Assembly (NCBI GenBank): GCA_964448395.1 | Contig: CAYUWM010000033.1 | Coordinates: forward strand, 1-19,436 | Length of the DNA: 19,436 nt | Source: CAYUWM01 sp964448395 | GTDB lineage: Bacteria; Chloroflexota; Dehalococcoidia; E44-bin15 | Direction: 5' to 3' | In this document: in pieces, positions 1-6,497 of the stretch | Layout of the letters: the number at the start of each line of letters is the position of its first letter | How positions within the stretch are numbered: the first letter of the stretch is position 1 | The notes under the pieces: model-generated | Seen by the model: only the letters and a program-made list of their open reading frames with translations | Told to the model about the DNA's origin: nothing | Databases searched by the model: none | Made by a program: the position numbers and the translations under genes

Positions 1-341
1 CGCATCAGGTAGTGCTCGAACCACCCGGGGAACACGGACATCACGTGCAGGTACGGCTCCGCCCCCTCCGTCTCCGGCTCCAGCTCGGTGATGTGCCCCT
101 TGTCCAGCAGCGCCTCCAGCACCCGCTCGAAATCCGCCGGCGACAGGCCGACCCTGGCCTCCACCTCGGCGCGCCGCAGGTTGCCGCCACCCATCTTGAG
201 CAGGAAATCGACCTCCTCCGGCTCCAGCGCGGCGTCGAATATGTACAGCAGGTCGTCGGTCACCAGTATCGGCGTCTCCGACTGCTCGTTCATCAGGTCT
301 GCCAGCTGCTGCAGCTTGTCCTTATCCGTCTTCATCTCCAT
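1..341 (-). CDS. Partial protein, N-terminal winged-helix-like domain (Fe-S protein relative)
   Basis: The 5' 113 codons are open on the minus strand and the gene runs off the left edge. The start ATG at 341 is preceded by GGAGGT about nine bases upstream; a second ATG lies two codons downstream (335). The visible part is acidic and helical: an N-terminal helix, then a helix-turn-helix-like stretch around residues 45-85 (NLRRAEVEARVGLSPADFE followed by a VLEALLDKGHI helix), ending with PGWFEHYL. The same layout, ending in PGLIETGLW, occurs at the N terminus of the Fe-S protein at 7111-8106, so I infer the two share this domain. No cysteine is visible before the edge, so whether this protein also carries Fe-S motifs is unknown. 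It could instead be a different winged-helix protein. It is transcribed divergently from the toxin-antitoxin-like pair. Confidence 0.75.
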   Translation of the reverse strand, partial: MEMKTDKDKLQQLADLMNEQSETPILVTDDLLYIFDAALEPEEVDFLLKMGGGNLRRAEVEARVGLSPADFERVLEALLDKGHITELEPETEGAEPYLHVMSVFPGWFEHYLM

Positions 342-387
342 CTGATATCGACCTCCGTTCCGTGCTGTCGATTGTCGTGCCCGTGTA

Positions 388-393
388 ATTGTA
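388..393 (-). promoter_or_regulatory. Candidate extended -10 for the minus-strand gene at 341
   Basis: On the minus strand the sequence reads TGGTACAAT, that is an extended -10 (TGn) plus TACAAT. It would place the transcript start near 381 and give a leader of about 40 bases before the ATG at 341. No convincing -35 hexamer is seen at 17 bases. The assignment rests on motif match and position only. Confidence 0.4.
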
Positions 394-457
394 CCACTTT
401 CGGGACGGTGCCCGCGCCTGTCGAGGGCGGCCATGGATGCCAGAACATCCGGAAATG

Positions 458-472
458 GTGGGGATATCCCAC
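458..472. promoter_or_regulatory. Palindrome next to the toxin-antitoxin promoter, candidate operator
   Basis: GTGGGGATATCCCAC has 5-base arms GTGGG/CCCAC around GATAT and contains a perfect 10-base palindrome, GGGATATCCC, at 461-470. It abuts the -35 hexamer at 473. Toxin-antitoxin operons are commonly autorepressed by the antitoxin binding such sites, so an operator is a reasonable inference. Binding is not shown, and the site could be fortuitous. Confidence 0.4.
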
Positions 473-501
473 TTGACACAGCATCCCACCAGTGCTACAA
501 T
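473..501 (+). promoter_or_regulatory. Near-consensus sigma-70 promoter of the toxin-antitoxin pair
   Basis: TTGACA at 473-478, a 17-base spacer and TACAAT at 496-501, with an extended -10 TG at 493-494. The expected transcript start (about 508) lies only about three bases before the ATG at 511. There is no Shine-Dalgarno sequence between 485 and 510, so the mRNA is probably leaderless or nearly so. Confidence 0.75.
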
Positions 502-510
502 AGTTGCGCG

Positions 511-810
511 ATGGATTCGATAATCAAGGATAAGAATTTCAAGATGGTGGCCGGCAGCGTGAAACCGGACTCCAAACACCGGGTAGGGCTGTCGAAGATC
601 GACATACCCGACGGTGTCACGTTCTGCGTGTACCTCAATGAGATGGGGCAGATCGTTCTGGACCCGCAGGTAACCATCCCCGCCTCTGAGCTGTGGCTGT
701 TTGAGAACAAGGAGGCCCTGGCCTCGGTGCACAAGGGGCTGCTTGAGTCGGCGGCCGGTGACACCAGGAAACGCGGCTCATTCGCCAAGTATGTGAAAGA
801 TGAAGCGTGA
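511..810 (+). CDS. Antitoxin-like protein of a two-gene TA module
   Basis: A protein of 99 residues. I chose the ATG at 511 because the promoter -10 box ends at 501; an in-frame ATG at 433 would lie upstream of the promoter. The middle reads VKPDSKHRVGLSK and then GQIVLDPQVTIPASELWLFEN, with the small beta-strand, VxLP-like and proline pattern seen in AbrB/MazE-type DNA-binding antitoxins. The tail after residue 75 is helical and charged, as expected for a toxin-binding segment. It overlaps the downstream RelE-like gene by 11 bases, the usual sign of translational coupling in TA operons. I infer that it neutralises the downstream protein and represses the operon. The AbrB-fold assignment is tentative, while the gene pair arrangement is clear. 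Confidence 0.7.
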   Translation: MDSIIKDKNFKMVAGSVKPDSKHRVGLSKIDIPDGVTFCVYLNEMGQIVLDPQVTIPASELWLFENKEALASVHKGLLESAAGDTRKRGSFAKYVKDEA

Positions 811-1120
811 GTTACGTTTCACGCCTACCGCAGACGCGCAGCTAGACGCGCTGGAGACCGATCCGGCTCAAAAGAATGTGCTGAAGCAAGTGCGCAAAAC
901 CCTGGGTTATCTTGAAACCAACCCCCGGCACCCTTCTCTGCAAACGCACGAATATCACAGCCTCACCCAACACTACGAAGTGAAGGTCTTCGAGGCTTAC
1001 GTCCAGCAGAAAACCGCGGCGGCCTACAGGGTGTTCTTCCATTACGGCCCCGATGAGCAAAACGCTAAAGGTAAGCGTATCCCGATTATTACCATAGTGG
1101 CTATCACGCCGCACCCCTAG
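800..1120 (+). CDS. RelE/ParE-like toxin candidate
   Basis: A protein of 106 residues, starting at ATG 800 inside the end of the preceding gene. It is basic and begins RELRFTPTADAQLDAL, like the first strand and helix of RelE/ParE-superfamily toxins, where strand 1 is followed by a helix packing on a sheet. Later come KTLGYLETNPRHPSLQTHEY, then KVFEAYV, AYRVFFHY and a final strand IITIVAITPHP. These strands and the terminal His-Pro resemble RelE-type ribosome-dependent mRNA interferases. Candidate functional residues are the Arg in AYRVFFHY and the C-terminal His, but catalytic residues cannot be assigned with certainty. The overlap with the 511 gene supports a TA pair. ParE-like gyrase inhibition is an alternative activity. 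Confidence 0.7.
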   Translation: MKRELRFTPTADAQLDALETDPAQKNVLKQVRKTLGYLETNPRHPSLQTHEYHSLTQHYEVKVFEAYVQQKTAAAYRVFFHYGPDEQNAKGKRIPIITIVAITPHP

Positions 1121-1186
1121 CTGCTTCTAGATATTCCCCCTCATCCCGCTTGTCAACTCAGCTGAAGGGTCATAACAATCCCTCCC

Positions 1187-1217
1187 TTGTCGTGGCTCTC
1201 CATCGTTGTGCTATAAT
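1187..1217 (+). promoter_or_regulatory. proBA promoter
   Basis: TATAAT at 1212-1217 is preceded by TG at 1209-1210 (an extended -10). A weak -35, TTGTCG, lies at 1187-1192 with a 19-base spacer. The predicted start near 1224 gives a leader of about 20 bases carrying GGGGAA before the ATG at 1243. The core GTGCTATAATAGTTGCG matches the toxin-antitoxin promoter core in all but one base. Confidence 0.65.
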
Positions 1218-1242
1218 AGTTGCGATTTATCGGGGAACAGCT

Positions 1243-2436
1243 ATGGCTAAGAAGGCAACCGAGAAGAACGACGGCGAGAAGTATAAGCGCATCGTGGTGA
1301 AGCTGGGCACCAACCTGCTCACCGCGGGCAGCGACCGGCTGGACCTCGTCGTGATGTCCACCCTGGTGGGGCAGGTGGCTCGCCTGCACCAGGAGGGGCG
1401 CGACGTGCTGCTGGTCACCTCCGGGGCGATCGCCGCCGGGAGGCAGGAGCTGGGCATAACCGACGGGATGCGGGACATCCCCTGCCGCCAGGCAATGGCG
1501 GCGGTGGGGCAGACCGCCCTGATGCAGTCCTACCAGCAGCTCTTCGAGTGGCACGGCATCAAGGTGGCGCAGGCCCTGTTGACCCGCACCGACCTCGCCG
1601 ACCGGCTGGGCTACCTCAACGCCCGCCGCACCCTGCTGACCCTGCTCGAGCTGCGGGTGCTGCCGGTCATCAACGAGAACGACGTGGTGGCGGTGGAGGA
1701 GCTGGGCGGGGCGTCGTTCGGCGACAACGATAACCTGTCCGGGCTGGTGGCCAACCTGGTGGACGCCGACCTGCTGGTGCTGCTCAGCGACGTGGACGGG
1801 CTGTACACCGCCGACCCCGATAAGGACAAGGGCGCCAAGCTCATCCCCCGCGTGGAGCGCATCGACAGGAGCATCGAGAAGCTGGCCAGCGGCGCCAAGG
1901 GGCGCGGCCTCGGCGGGATGAAGACCAAGCTGGAGGCCGCCAAGCTGGCGACGGCTTCGGGGGCCACCGCGGTCATCGCCGGGGGCTTCGACAAGGACGT
2001 CATCCTGCGGGTGGTCGCCGGCGACGCGGTGGGCACTATATTCATGCCGACAGCGAGTAAGATGGAGAGCCGCAAGCGCTGGATACTGTCCGGCCTGGCC
2101 ACCAAGGGCAGCATCGTGGTGGACGCCGGGGCGGTGAAGGCGCTCAAGGAGCAGAACCGCAGCCTGCTGCCCGCCGGCGTCAAGGAGGTGGAGGGCAAGT
2201 TCGAGCGCGGCGACGCGGTCAACATCATGGCCGAGGTGGCCAAGGCGAAAGCGACCAAGGGCAAGAAGGGCGGCAAGGGCGGCGCGGAATATGAAAGGAT
2301 AGGCTGCGGCATCACCAACTACTCGTCCAAGGAGCTGGCGGCGATCAAGGGCGCCCGCTCGGACAAGATAGAGGAGTTGCTGGGCTACATGTACGGTGAC
2401 GAGGTGGTGCACCGCAACGATTTAGTGGTGTCGTAA
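1243..2436 (+). CDS. proB: Glutamate 5-kinase with PUA domain
   Basis: ProB phosphorylates glutamate to gamma-glutamyl phosphate, the first step of proline synthesis. It has 397 residues from ATG 1243, which follows GGGGAA. The amino-acid kinase domain shows KLGTNLL, LLVTSGAIAAGRQELG, GQTALMQSYQQLF, VINENDVVAVEELGG, GDNDNLSGLVANLVDADLLVLLSDVDGLY and GLGGMKTKLEAAKLA (shown here in pieces). A C-terminal PUA domain starts at SRKRWI and ends GYMYGDEVVHRNDLV. The protein is about 30 residues longer than the E. coli enzyme. The excess is a short N-terminal tail plus a Lys/Gly/Ala-rich insertion at about residues 330-353 inside the PUA domain. It is followed after ten bases by proA, so the two genes form an operon. 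Feedback inhibition by proline is known for the family but not visible here. Confidence 0.97.
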   Translation: MAKKATEKNDGEKYKRIVVKLGTNLLTAGSDRLDLVVMSTLVGQVARLHQEGRDVLLVTSGAIAAGRQELGITDGMRDIPCRQAMAAVGQTALMQSYQQLFEWHGIKVAQALLTRTDLADRLGYLNARRTLLTLLELRVLPVINENDVVAVEELGGASFGDNDNLSGLVANLVDADLLVLLSDVDGLYTADPDKDKGAKLIPRVERIDRSIEKLASGAKGRGLGGMKTKLEAAKLATASGATAVIAGGFDKDVILRVVAGDAVGTIFMPTASKMESRKRWILSGLATKGSIVVDAGAVKALKEQNRSLLPAGVKEVEGKFERGDAVNIMAEVAKAKATKGKKGGKGGAEYERIGCGITNYSSKELAAIKGARSDKIEELLGYMYGDEVVHRNDLVVS

Positions 2437-2446
2437 GGAGGGCGAT

Positions 2447-3712
2447 ATGGAAGCAGCGATGGATGAACTGACACAGAAGGCGCAGGCGGCCAAGGCCGCG
2501 TCGCGGAAGCTGGCGCACCTCTCCACCGAGGTGAAGAATAAGGCGCTGCACAGCATCGCCGATGCCCTCATCGCCAATGAGAAAGATATACTCAACGCCA
2601 ACCGGCAAGACCTCGACGACGCCAAGGCCGCCGGGATGGACCAGGCGATGCAGGACCGCCTGCTGCTGGACGCCGACCGGCTCAAGGGCATGGCCGGCGA
2701 CGTGCGCACGGTGGCCACCCTCCCCGACCCGGTGGGCGAGGTCATCGACGCCCGGGTGCTGCCCAACGGCCTGCGCATCGAGCGGCGGCGGGTGCCGCTG
2801 GGGGTCATCGGCACCATCTTCGAAAGCCGCCCCAACGTCACCTCGGACATATCATCGCTGTGCCTCAAGTCGGGCAACGCCGTCATCCTGCGCGGGGGCA
2901 AGGAGGCCCTGAGGTCCAACAGCGCGCTGGCGAAGGTCATCAAGCAGGCCGCCGGGAAGGGCGGGATACCCGGCGACGCCGTCCAGTTCATCGAGTCCAC
3001 CGAGCGCATGGTGGTCAACGAGATGCTGGAGCTGAGCGAGTACATCGACCTCATCATCCCCCGCGGCGGCGAGAAGCTGGTGACGCTGGTGACCGATAAC
3101 GCCAACATGCCGGTGCTGGCCAGCGGGGTGGGCATCTGCCATACCTATATCGACCGCATGGCCGACCTGGATAAGGCGGTGGCCATCGCCTATAACGCCA
3201 AGGTGCAGCGCCCCACGGTGTGCAACGCGCTGGACTGCCTGCTGGTGCACAGCGAGATCGCCGGGCGCTACCTGCCGCTGATCGCCAAGGAGTGGGCCAA
3301 GGCCGGCGTGGAGATGCACTGCGACCAGCGGGCGATGGAGATACTCAAGGACTTCAAACCGGTAGCGGCGAAGGAATCGGACTGGGGCAAGGAATTTTTG
3401 GCTTTAATCGCCGCGGTGAAGGTGGTGGACTCGCTGGACGAGGCTATGGAGCACATCGCCACGTACAACTCGGGGCACTCCGAGGCCATAGTCACCGAGG
3501 ACTACTCCGCCGCGCTGCGCTTCCTGGAGGAGGTGGATGCCGCCTGCGTCTACGCCAACGCCAGCACCCGCTTCACCGACGGGGCGCAGTTCGGGCTGGG
3601 CGCCGAGGTGGGCATCTGCACCCAGAAGTTCCACGCCCGCGGCCCGATGGGGCTAAAAGAGTTGACGACTTATAAGTGGGTGATAATGGGCGACGGCCAG
3701 GTCCGGCCTTAG
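2447..3712 (+). CDS. proA: Gamma-glutamyl phosphate reductase
   Basis: ProA reduces gamma-glutamyl phosphate with NADPH to glutamate semialdehyde, which cyclises towards proline. It has 421 residues, close to the usual 415-420. The ATG at 2447 follows TAAGGAGGG, an excellent ribosome binding site. Family signatures visible are PLGVIGTIFESRPNVT (115-131), LCLKSGNAVILRGGKEA, the catalytic cysteine C259 in QRPTVCNALD, and the C-terminal block TDGAQFGLGAEVGICTQKFH with RGPMGLKELTTYKW. The usual NAxE after the catalytic cysteine is NALD here, a conservative change. It lies directly downstream of proB. Its stop codon overlaps that of the convergent transketolase subunit by four bases, with no terminator hairpin between them. 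Confidence 0.97.
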   Translation: MEAAMDELTQKAQAAKAASRKLAHLSTEVKNKALHSIADALIANEKDILNANRQDLDDAKAAGMDQAMQDRLLLDADRLKGMAGDVRTVATLPDPVGEVIDARVLPNGLRIERRRVPLGVIGTIFESRPNVTSDISSLCLKSGNAVILRGGKEALRSNSALAKVIKQAAGKGGIPGDAVQFIESTERMVVNEMLELSEYIDLIIPRGGEKLVTLVTDNANMPVLASGVGICHTYIDRMADLDKAVAIAYNAKVQRPTVCNALDCLLVHSEIAGRYLPLIAKEWAKAGVEMHCDQRAMEILKDFKPVAAKESDWGKEFLALIAAVKVVDSLDEAMEHIATYNSGHSEAIVTEDYSAALRFLEEVDAACVYANASTRFTDGAQFGLGAEVGICTQKFHARGPMGLKELTTYKWVIMGDGQVRP

Positions 3713-4665
3713 GTCTTCCTAAAAATAAGCTCGCGCGCCTGCTTGGCGATGCCTTCCGCGGTCAGCCCGTGCTGCTCCAGCAGCTCGTTGGGCTTCCCCG
3801 ATGACGAGAAGCGATCCTCTATCGCCATGAAGGCCATGGGCACCGGGTGGTTTCTGGCGACTACCAGCGCCACCCTGCTCCCCAGGCCGCCCTGCAGCAG
3901 GTGCTCCTCGACGGTTAATATGGCCCCGGTCTCCTTCGCCGCCTTCACCACCGCCTCCTCATCCAGCGGCTTCAGTGTGTGCATGTTGAGTACCCGCAGG
4001 TCGATGCCCTCCTTGGCCAGGGTCTCCGCCGCCGTCAGCGCCCGCCCCACCATCAGGCCCATCGCGATTACGGTGGCGTCGCCGCCATCGCGCATGGTCA
4101 CCGCCTTGCCTATCACAAAGCTGTAATCCTGGTAACCGTTGTTGTAGATCAGGGGTGTCTTGGGACGGGAGAGCCGGATGTAGAACGGGCCGGGGGTCTC
4201 CGCCGCCACCCGCACCGCCTGCGACGCCTCGGTGGCGTCCGCGGGCACCACCACGGTTAAATTGGGCAAAGAGCACATCAGTGCCAGGTCCTCGATGGCG
4301 TGGTGGGAGAAGCCGTCCTCTCCCACGCTGATGCCGCCGTGGGTGGCCACGATCTTCACGTTCAGCCGCGGCTGGGCGATGGACATGCGCACTTGGTCGT
4401 AGGCGCGCCCGGAGGCGAACACGGCGAAGGTGCTGGCGAACACCGTCTTACCCGAGGCGGCCAGCCCGGCGGCGATGCTCATCATGTTCTGCTCGGCGAT
4501 GCCGCAATCGAAGAAGCGGTCGGGATATTCCCCGGCGAAGAGGTCGGTCATGGTGGAAGGGGACAGGTCGGCATCAAGCACGACGATGTTCTTGTTCTTG
4601 TCGGCCAGCTCGACCAGGGTGTGGCCGTAAGCCTTCCTGGTGGATATCTCCTCTGCCATGCTCAC
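3709..4665 (-). CDS. Transketolase, C-terminal (pyrimidine-binding/TK-C) subunit
   Basis: This is the second half of a split transketolase, which with thiamine diphosphate moves two-carbon ketol units between pentose-phosphate and glycolytic sugars. It has 318 residues from GTG 4665, or 316 from ATG 4659. GTG is favoured because its GTGA overlaps the upstream stop and GAGGAG sits about five bases before it. The catalytic glutamate is E58 in CGIAEQNM. ATHGGISVGEDGFSHHAIED at 108-127 is the typical transketolase/DXS pyrimidine-domain block, and LRVLNMHTLKPLD with VEEHLLQGGLGSR marks the C-terminal transketolase fold. Coupled directly to the N-terminal subunit, it makes a complete enzyme split in two as in archaea and many Firmicutes and Chloroflexota. 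The symbol tktB is used inconsistently for such halves, so none is given. Confidence 0.93.
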   Translation of the reverse strand: MSMAEEISTRKAYGHTLVELADKNKNIVVLDADLSPSTMTDLFAGEYPDRFFDCGIAEQNMMSIAAGLAASGKTVFASTFAVFASGRAYDQVRMSIAQPRLNVKIVATHGGISVGEDGFSHHAIEDLALMCSLPNLTVVVPADATEASQAVRVAAETPGPFYIRLSRPKTPLIYNNGYQDYSFVIGKAVTMRDGGDATVIAMGLMVGRALTAAETLAKEGIDLRVLNMHTLKPLDEEAVVKAAKETGAILTVEEHLLQGGLGSRVALVVARNHPVPMAFMAIEDRFSSSGKPNELLEQHGLTAEGIAKQARELIFRKT

Positions 4666-5534
4666 CCCAGCTCCTCGAGCGCCCGCTTCGCCTGCTCCGC
4701 CGTGGGCGCCTGGCCGTGGAACTCGGCCTTGTTCTCCATGAAGCTGACCCCCTTGCCCTTGATGGTGTGGGCGATGATCATCGTCGGCTGCCCCTTCACC
4801 GCCTTAGCCCTCTCGAAGGCGTCGATGAGCTGTTCCATATCGTGCCCATCGACCTCTATGACGTGCCAACCGAAAGCGCGCCACTTGTCGGGCAGGGGCT
4901 CGGTGTTCATCACGTCGCAGCACCAGCCGTCGATCTGCAAATTGTTGCGGTCGACGATAGCGATGATGCTGTCCAGCTTGTAGTGCGCCGCCGCCATCGC
5001 CGCCTCCCACACCTGCCCCTCGTCGCACTCGCCGTCCCCCATGAGCACATATACCCTGTGTTTCTTACCATCGAGACGCGCCGCCAGGGCGACGCCGACG
5101 CCGAACGACAGCCCCTGTCCCAGCGCACCGGAGGACATCTCGACGCCGGGGGTGATGCCCCGGTCGGTGTGCCCCTGCATCCGGCTGCCCAGCTTGCGCA
5201 GCGTCAGCAGCTCTTCAGCGGGGAAGTACCCCGACTCCGCCAGCGCGGCGTACAGCAGCGGGGCGGCGTGTCCCTTGCTCAGTATGAACCGGTCGCGGTC
5301 GGGCCAGCTGGGGTTATGCGGGTCGTGGCGCAGCACACTGAAATAGAGGGCGGTCACGATGTCGGCCGAGGAGAGGGAGCCTCCGGGGTGCCCGCTGCCC
5401 GCCTCGGCAATCATCGCGATGATGTGGCGGCGAAGCAGCTTCGCCTTTGCCTTCAATTCCTCTATGGACAGCCTCCCAGAAGCAGCAACCCCGGCTGCCG
5501 ACTTCGGTGCCGAGGTTGCGGGTTTCCTTTTCAT
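4662..5534 (-). CDS. Transketolase, N-terminal (thiamine diphosphate-binding) subunit
   Basis: This is the first half of the split transketolase, with 290 residues from ATG 5534. The ThDP and Mg2+ site is visible as GDGECDEGQVWEAAM (167-180) followed by the asparagine in IVDRNNLQ. AGSGHPGGSLSSADIV (45-60), LSKGHAAPLLYAAL and GSRMQGHTDRGITPGVEMSSG complete the signature. The first 22 residues form an Ala/Lys/Ser-rich tail that precedes the conserved domain; no better in-frame ATG or GTG follows, and the next possible start is a TTG within the domain. The ribosome binding site is weak (AGAAG). A TGGACA-N17-TATAAT promoter lies 54-82 bases upstream. The stop overlaps the start of the C-terminal subunit, indicating translational coupling. 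Confidence 0.94.
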   Translation of the reverse strand: MKRKPATSAPKSAAGVAASGRLSIEELKAKAKLLRRHIIAMIAEAGSGHPGGSLSSADIVTALYFSVLRHDPHNPSWPDRDRFILSKGHAAPLLYAALAESGYFPAEELLTLRKLGSRMQGHTDRGITPGVEMSSGALGQGLSFGVGVALAARLDGKKHRVYVLMGDGECDEGQVWEAAMAAAHYKLDSIIAIVDRNNLQIDGWCCDVMNTEPLPDKWRAFGWHVIEVDGHDMEQLIDAFERAKAVKGQPTMIIAHTIKGKGVSFMENKAEFHGQAPTAEQAKRALEELG

Positions 5535-5587
5535 GTTACAGCTTCTATTCGCTGACAGTAATGCCCGTACTCCCTACCAGCACCAGT

Positions 5588-5616
5588 ATTATATCCCAGT
5601 TAAATTTTGATGTCCA
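5588..5616 (-). promoter_or_regulatory. Promoter of the split transketolase operon
   Basis: On the minus strand, TGGACA (5616-5611), a 17-base spacer and TATAAT (5593-5588). The predicted start is near 5581 and the leader about 47 bases. It lies back to back with the plus-strand promoter at 5626-5654. Confidence 0.65.
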
Positions 5617-5625
5617 GACAGTTTC

Positions 5626-5654
5626 TTGACCCCGCTGCCAAACTCCCCTAAAAT
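5626..5654 (+). promoter_or_regulatory. Promoter of the amidohydrolase gene, probably giving a leaderless mRNA
   Basis: TTGACC at 5626-5631, a 17-base spacer and TAAAAT at 5649-5654. The ATG at 5658 is only three bases past the -10 box and no Shine-Dalgarno sequence precedes it. A transcript starting six or seven bases after the box would begin at the next codon, GTG 5661. Confidence 0.6.
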
Positions 5655-5657
5655 CAA

Positions 5658-6497
5658 ATGGTGATTATCGATTTCCACACCCATGTCTTCCCCACGCGGA
5701 TGAGGGACCGGCGGGATGAGTACGCCGGCCGTGACCCGCTGTTCGAGCGACTCTACAGCAACACCAAGTTTAAGATCGCCGACTGCGAGGACCTCATCGC
5801 CAAGATGGACCAGGATGGTGTCGACCGCTCGGTGCTACTCAACGCCAACTGGACCAGCCCCGAGGTGTGCCGGGAGACCAACGACTACATCATGGAGTCG
5901 GTGTCGCGCTATCCCGACCGCATGGCGGGCTTCTGCTCCCTGCCGCCTAAAGCGATCGACGCCGCCGTCGCCGAGCTGGAGCGCTGCATCCGCGGCGGTA
6001 TAAAGGGCGTGGGGGAGATGAGGCCCGATTTCCACGGGCTCCAGCAGGGGGACGAGGACATGCTGGACCCGGTGTTCGATATGATGATGCGCCATCGGCT
6101 CATGCTGATGGTCCACGCCTCGGAGCCGGTGGGGCACCAGTATGTGGGCAAGGAGAAGATCACCCCCGATATCCTGGAGCGTCTCATCGCCCGCTTCCCC
6201 GATATGACCATCGTTTGCGCCCACTGGGGGGGAGGTCTGCCGTTCTATGCCCTGATGCCCGAGGTGGCGGAGGCCCTGAAGAATGTGTATTTCGATTCCT
6301 CGGCCTCGCCCTACCTGTACCAGCCGCAGATATTCAGGCATGTGGCCGACATCGCCGGTGCTGACAAGATACTGTTCGGCAGCGACTACCCGCTGATGCC
6401 GCCGAGCCGGGTGCTGAACCAGCTCCGCTCCTTGAACCTGGACGAGGATGTAGAAAACATGATCCTCAGCGGGAACGCCCTGAGGCTGCTATCCTGA
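5658..6497 (+). CDS. ACMSD-type amidohydrolase (amidohydrolase 2 family)
   Basis: A TIM-barrel metal-dependent hydrolase or decarboxylase of 279 residues, cytoplasmic with no signal peptide. Metal ligands expected for the family are visible: H7 and H9 in DFHTHVFP, H153 in MVHASEP, H189 in CAHWGG and D243 in GSDYP. The C-terminal LRSLNLDEDVENMILSGNAL is typical of the Amidohydro_2 family (aminocarboxymuconate semialdehyde decarboxylase and relatives). The substrate cannot be read from sequence. The start is ATG 5658, or GTG 5661 if the transcript is leaderless as the promoter suggests. Its TGA overlaps the ATG of thpR by one base (TGATG), so the two genes are coupled. Confidence 0.88.
   Translation: MVIIDFHTHVFPTRMRDRRDEYAGRDPLFERLYSNTKFKIADCEDLIAKMDQDGVDRSVLLNANWTSPEVCRETNDYIMESVSRYPDRMAGFCSLPPKAIDAAVAELERCIRGGIKGVGEMRPDFHGLQQGDEDMLDPVFDMMMRHRLMLMVHASEPVGHQYVGKEKITPDILERLIARFPDMTIVCAHWGGGLPFYALMPEVAEALKNVYFDSSASPYLYQPQIFRHVADIAGADKILFGSDYPLMPPSRVLNQLRSLNLDEDVENMILSGNALRLLS

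Noticed and set aside
433..510. Upstream ATG extension of the antitoxin-like gene
   Set aside because: It would begin 40 bases before the -35 box of the promoter, and the added residues have no binding site or conserved look.
1121..1160. Short CTAG/CTAG inverted repeat after the toxin gene
   Set aside because: Four-base arms and no U-run; not a terminator.
1153..2412. Long open frame on the minus strand opposite proB (419 codons)
   Set aside because: His/Gln/Leu/Gly-rich composition typical of antisense frames in GC-rich DNA; proB on the other strand is complete and conserved.
4716..5555. Long plus-strand open frame opposite the transketolase N-terminal subunit (279 codons)
   Set aside because: No recognisable motif, repetitive Arg/Gly/His/Val composition, and it overlaps a clear conserved gene.
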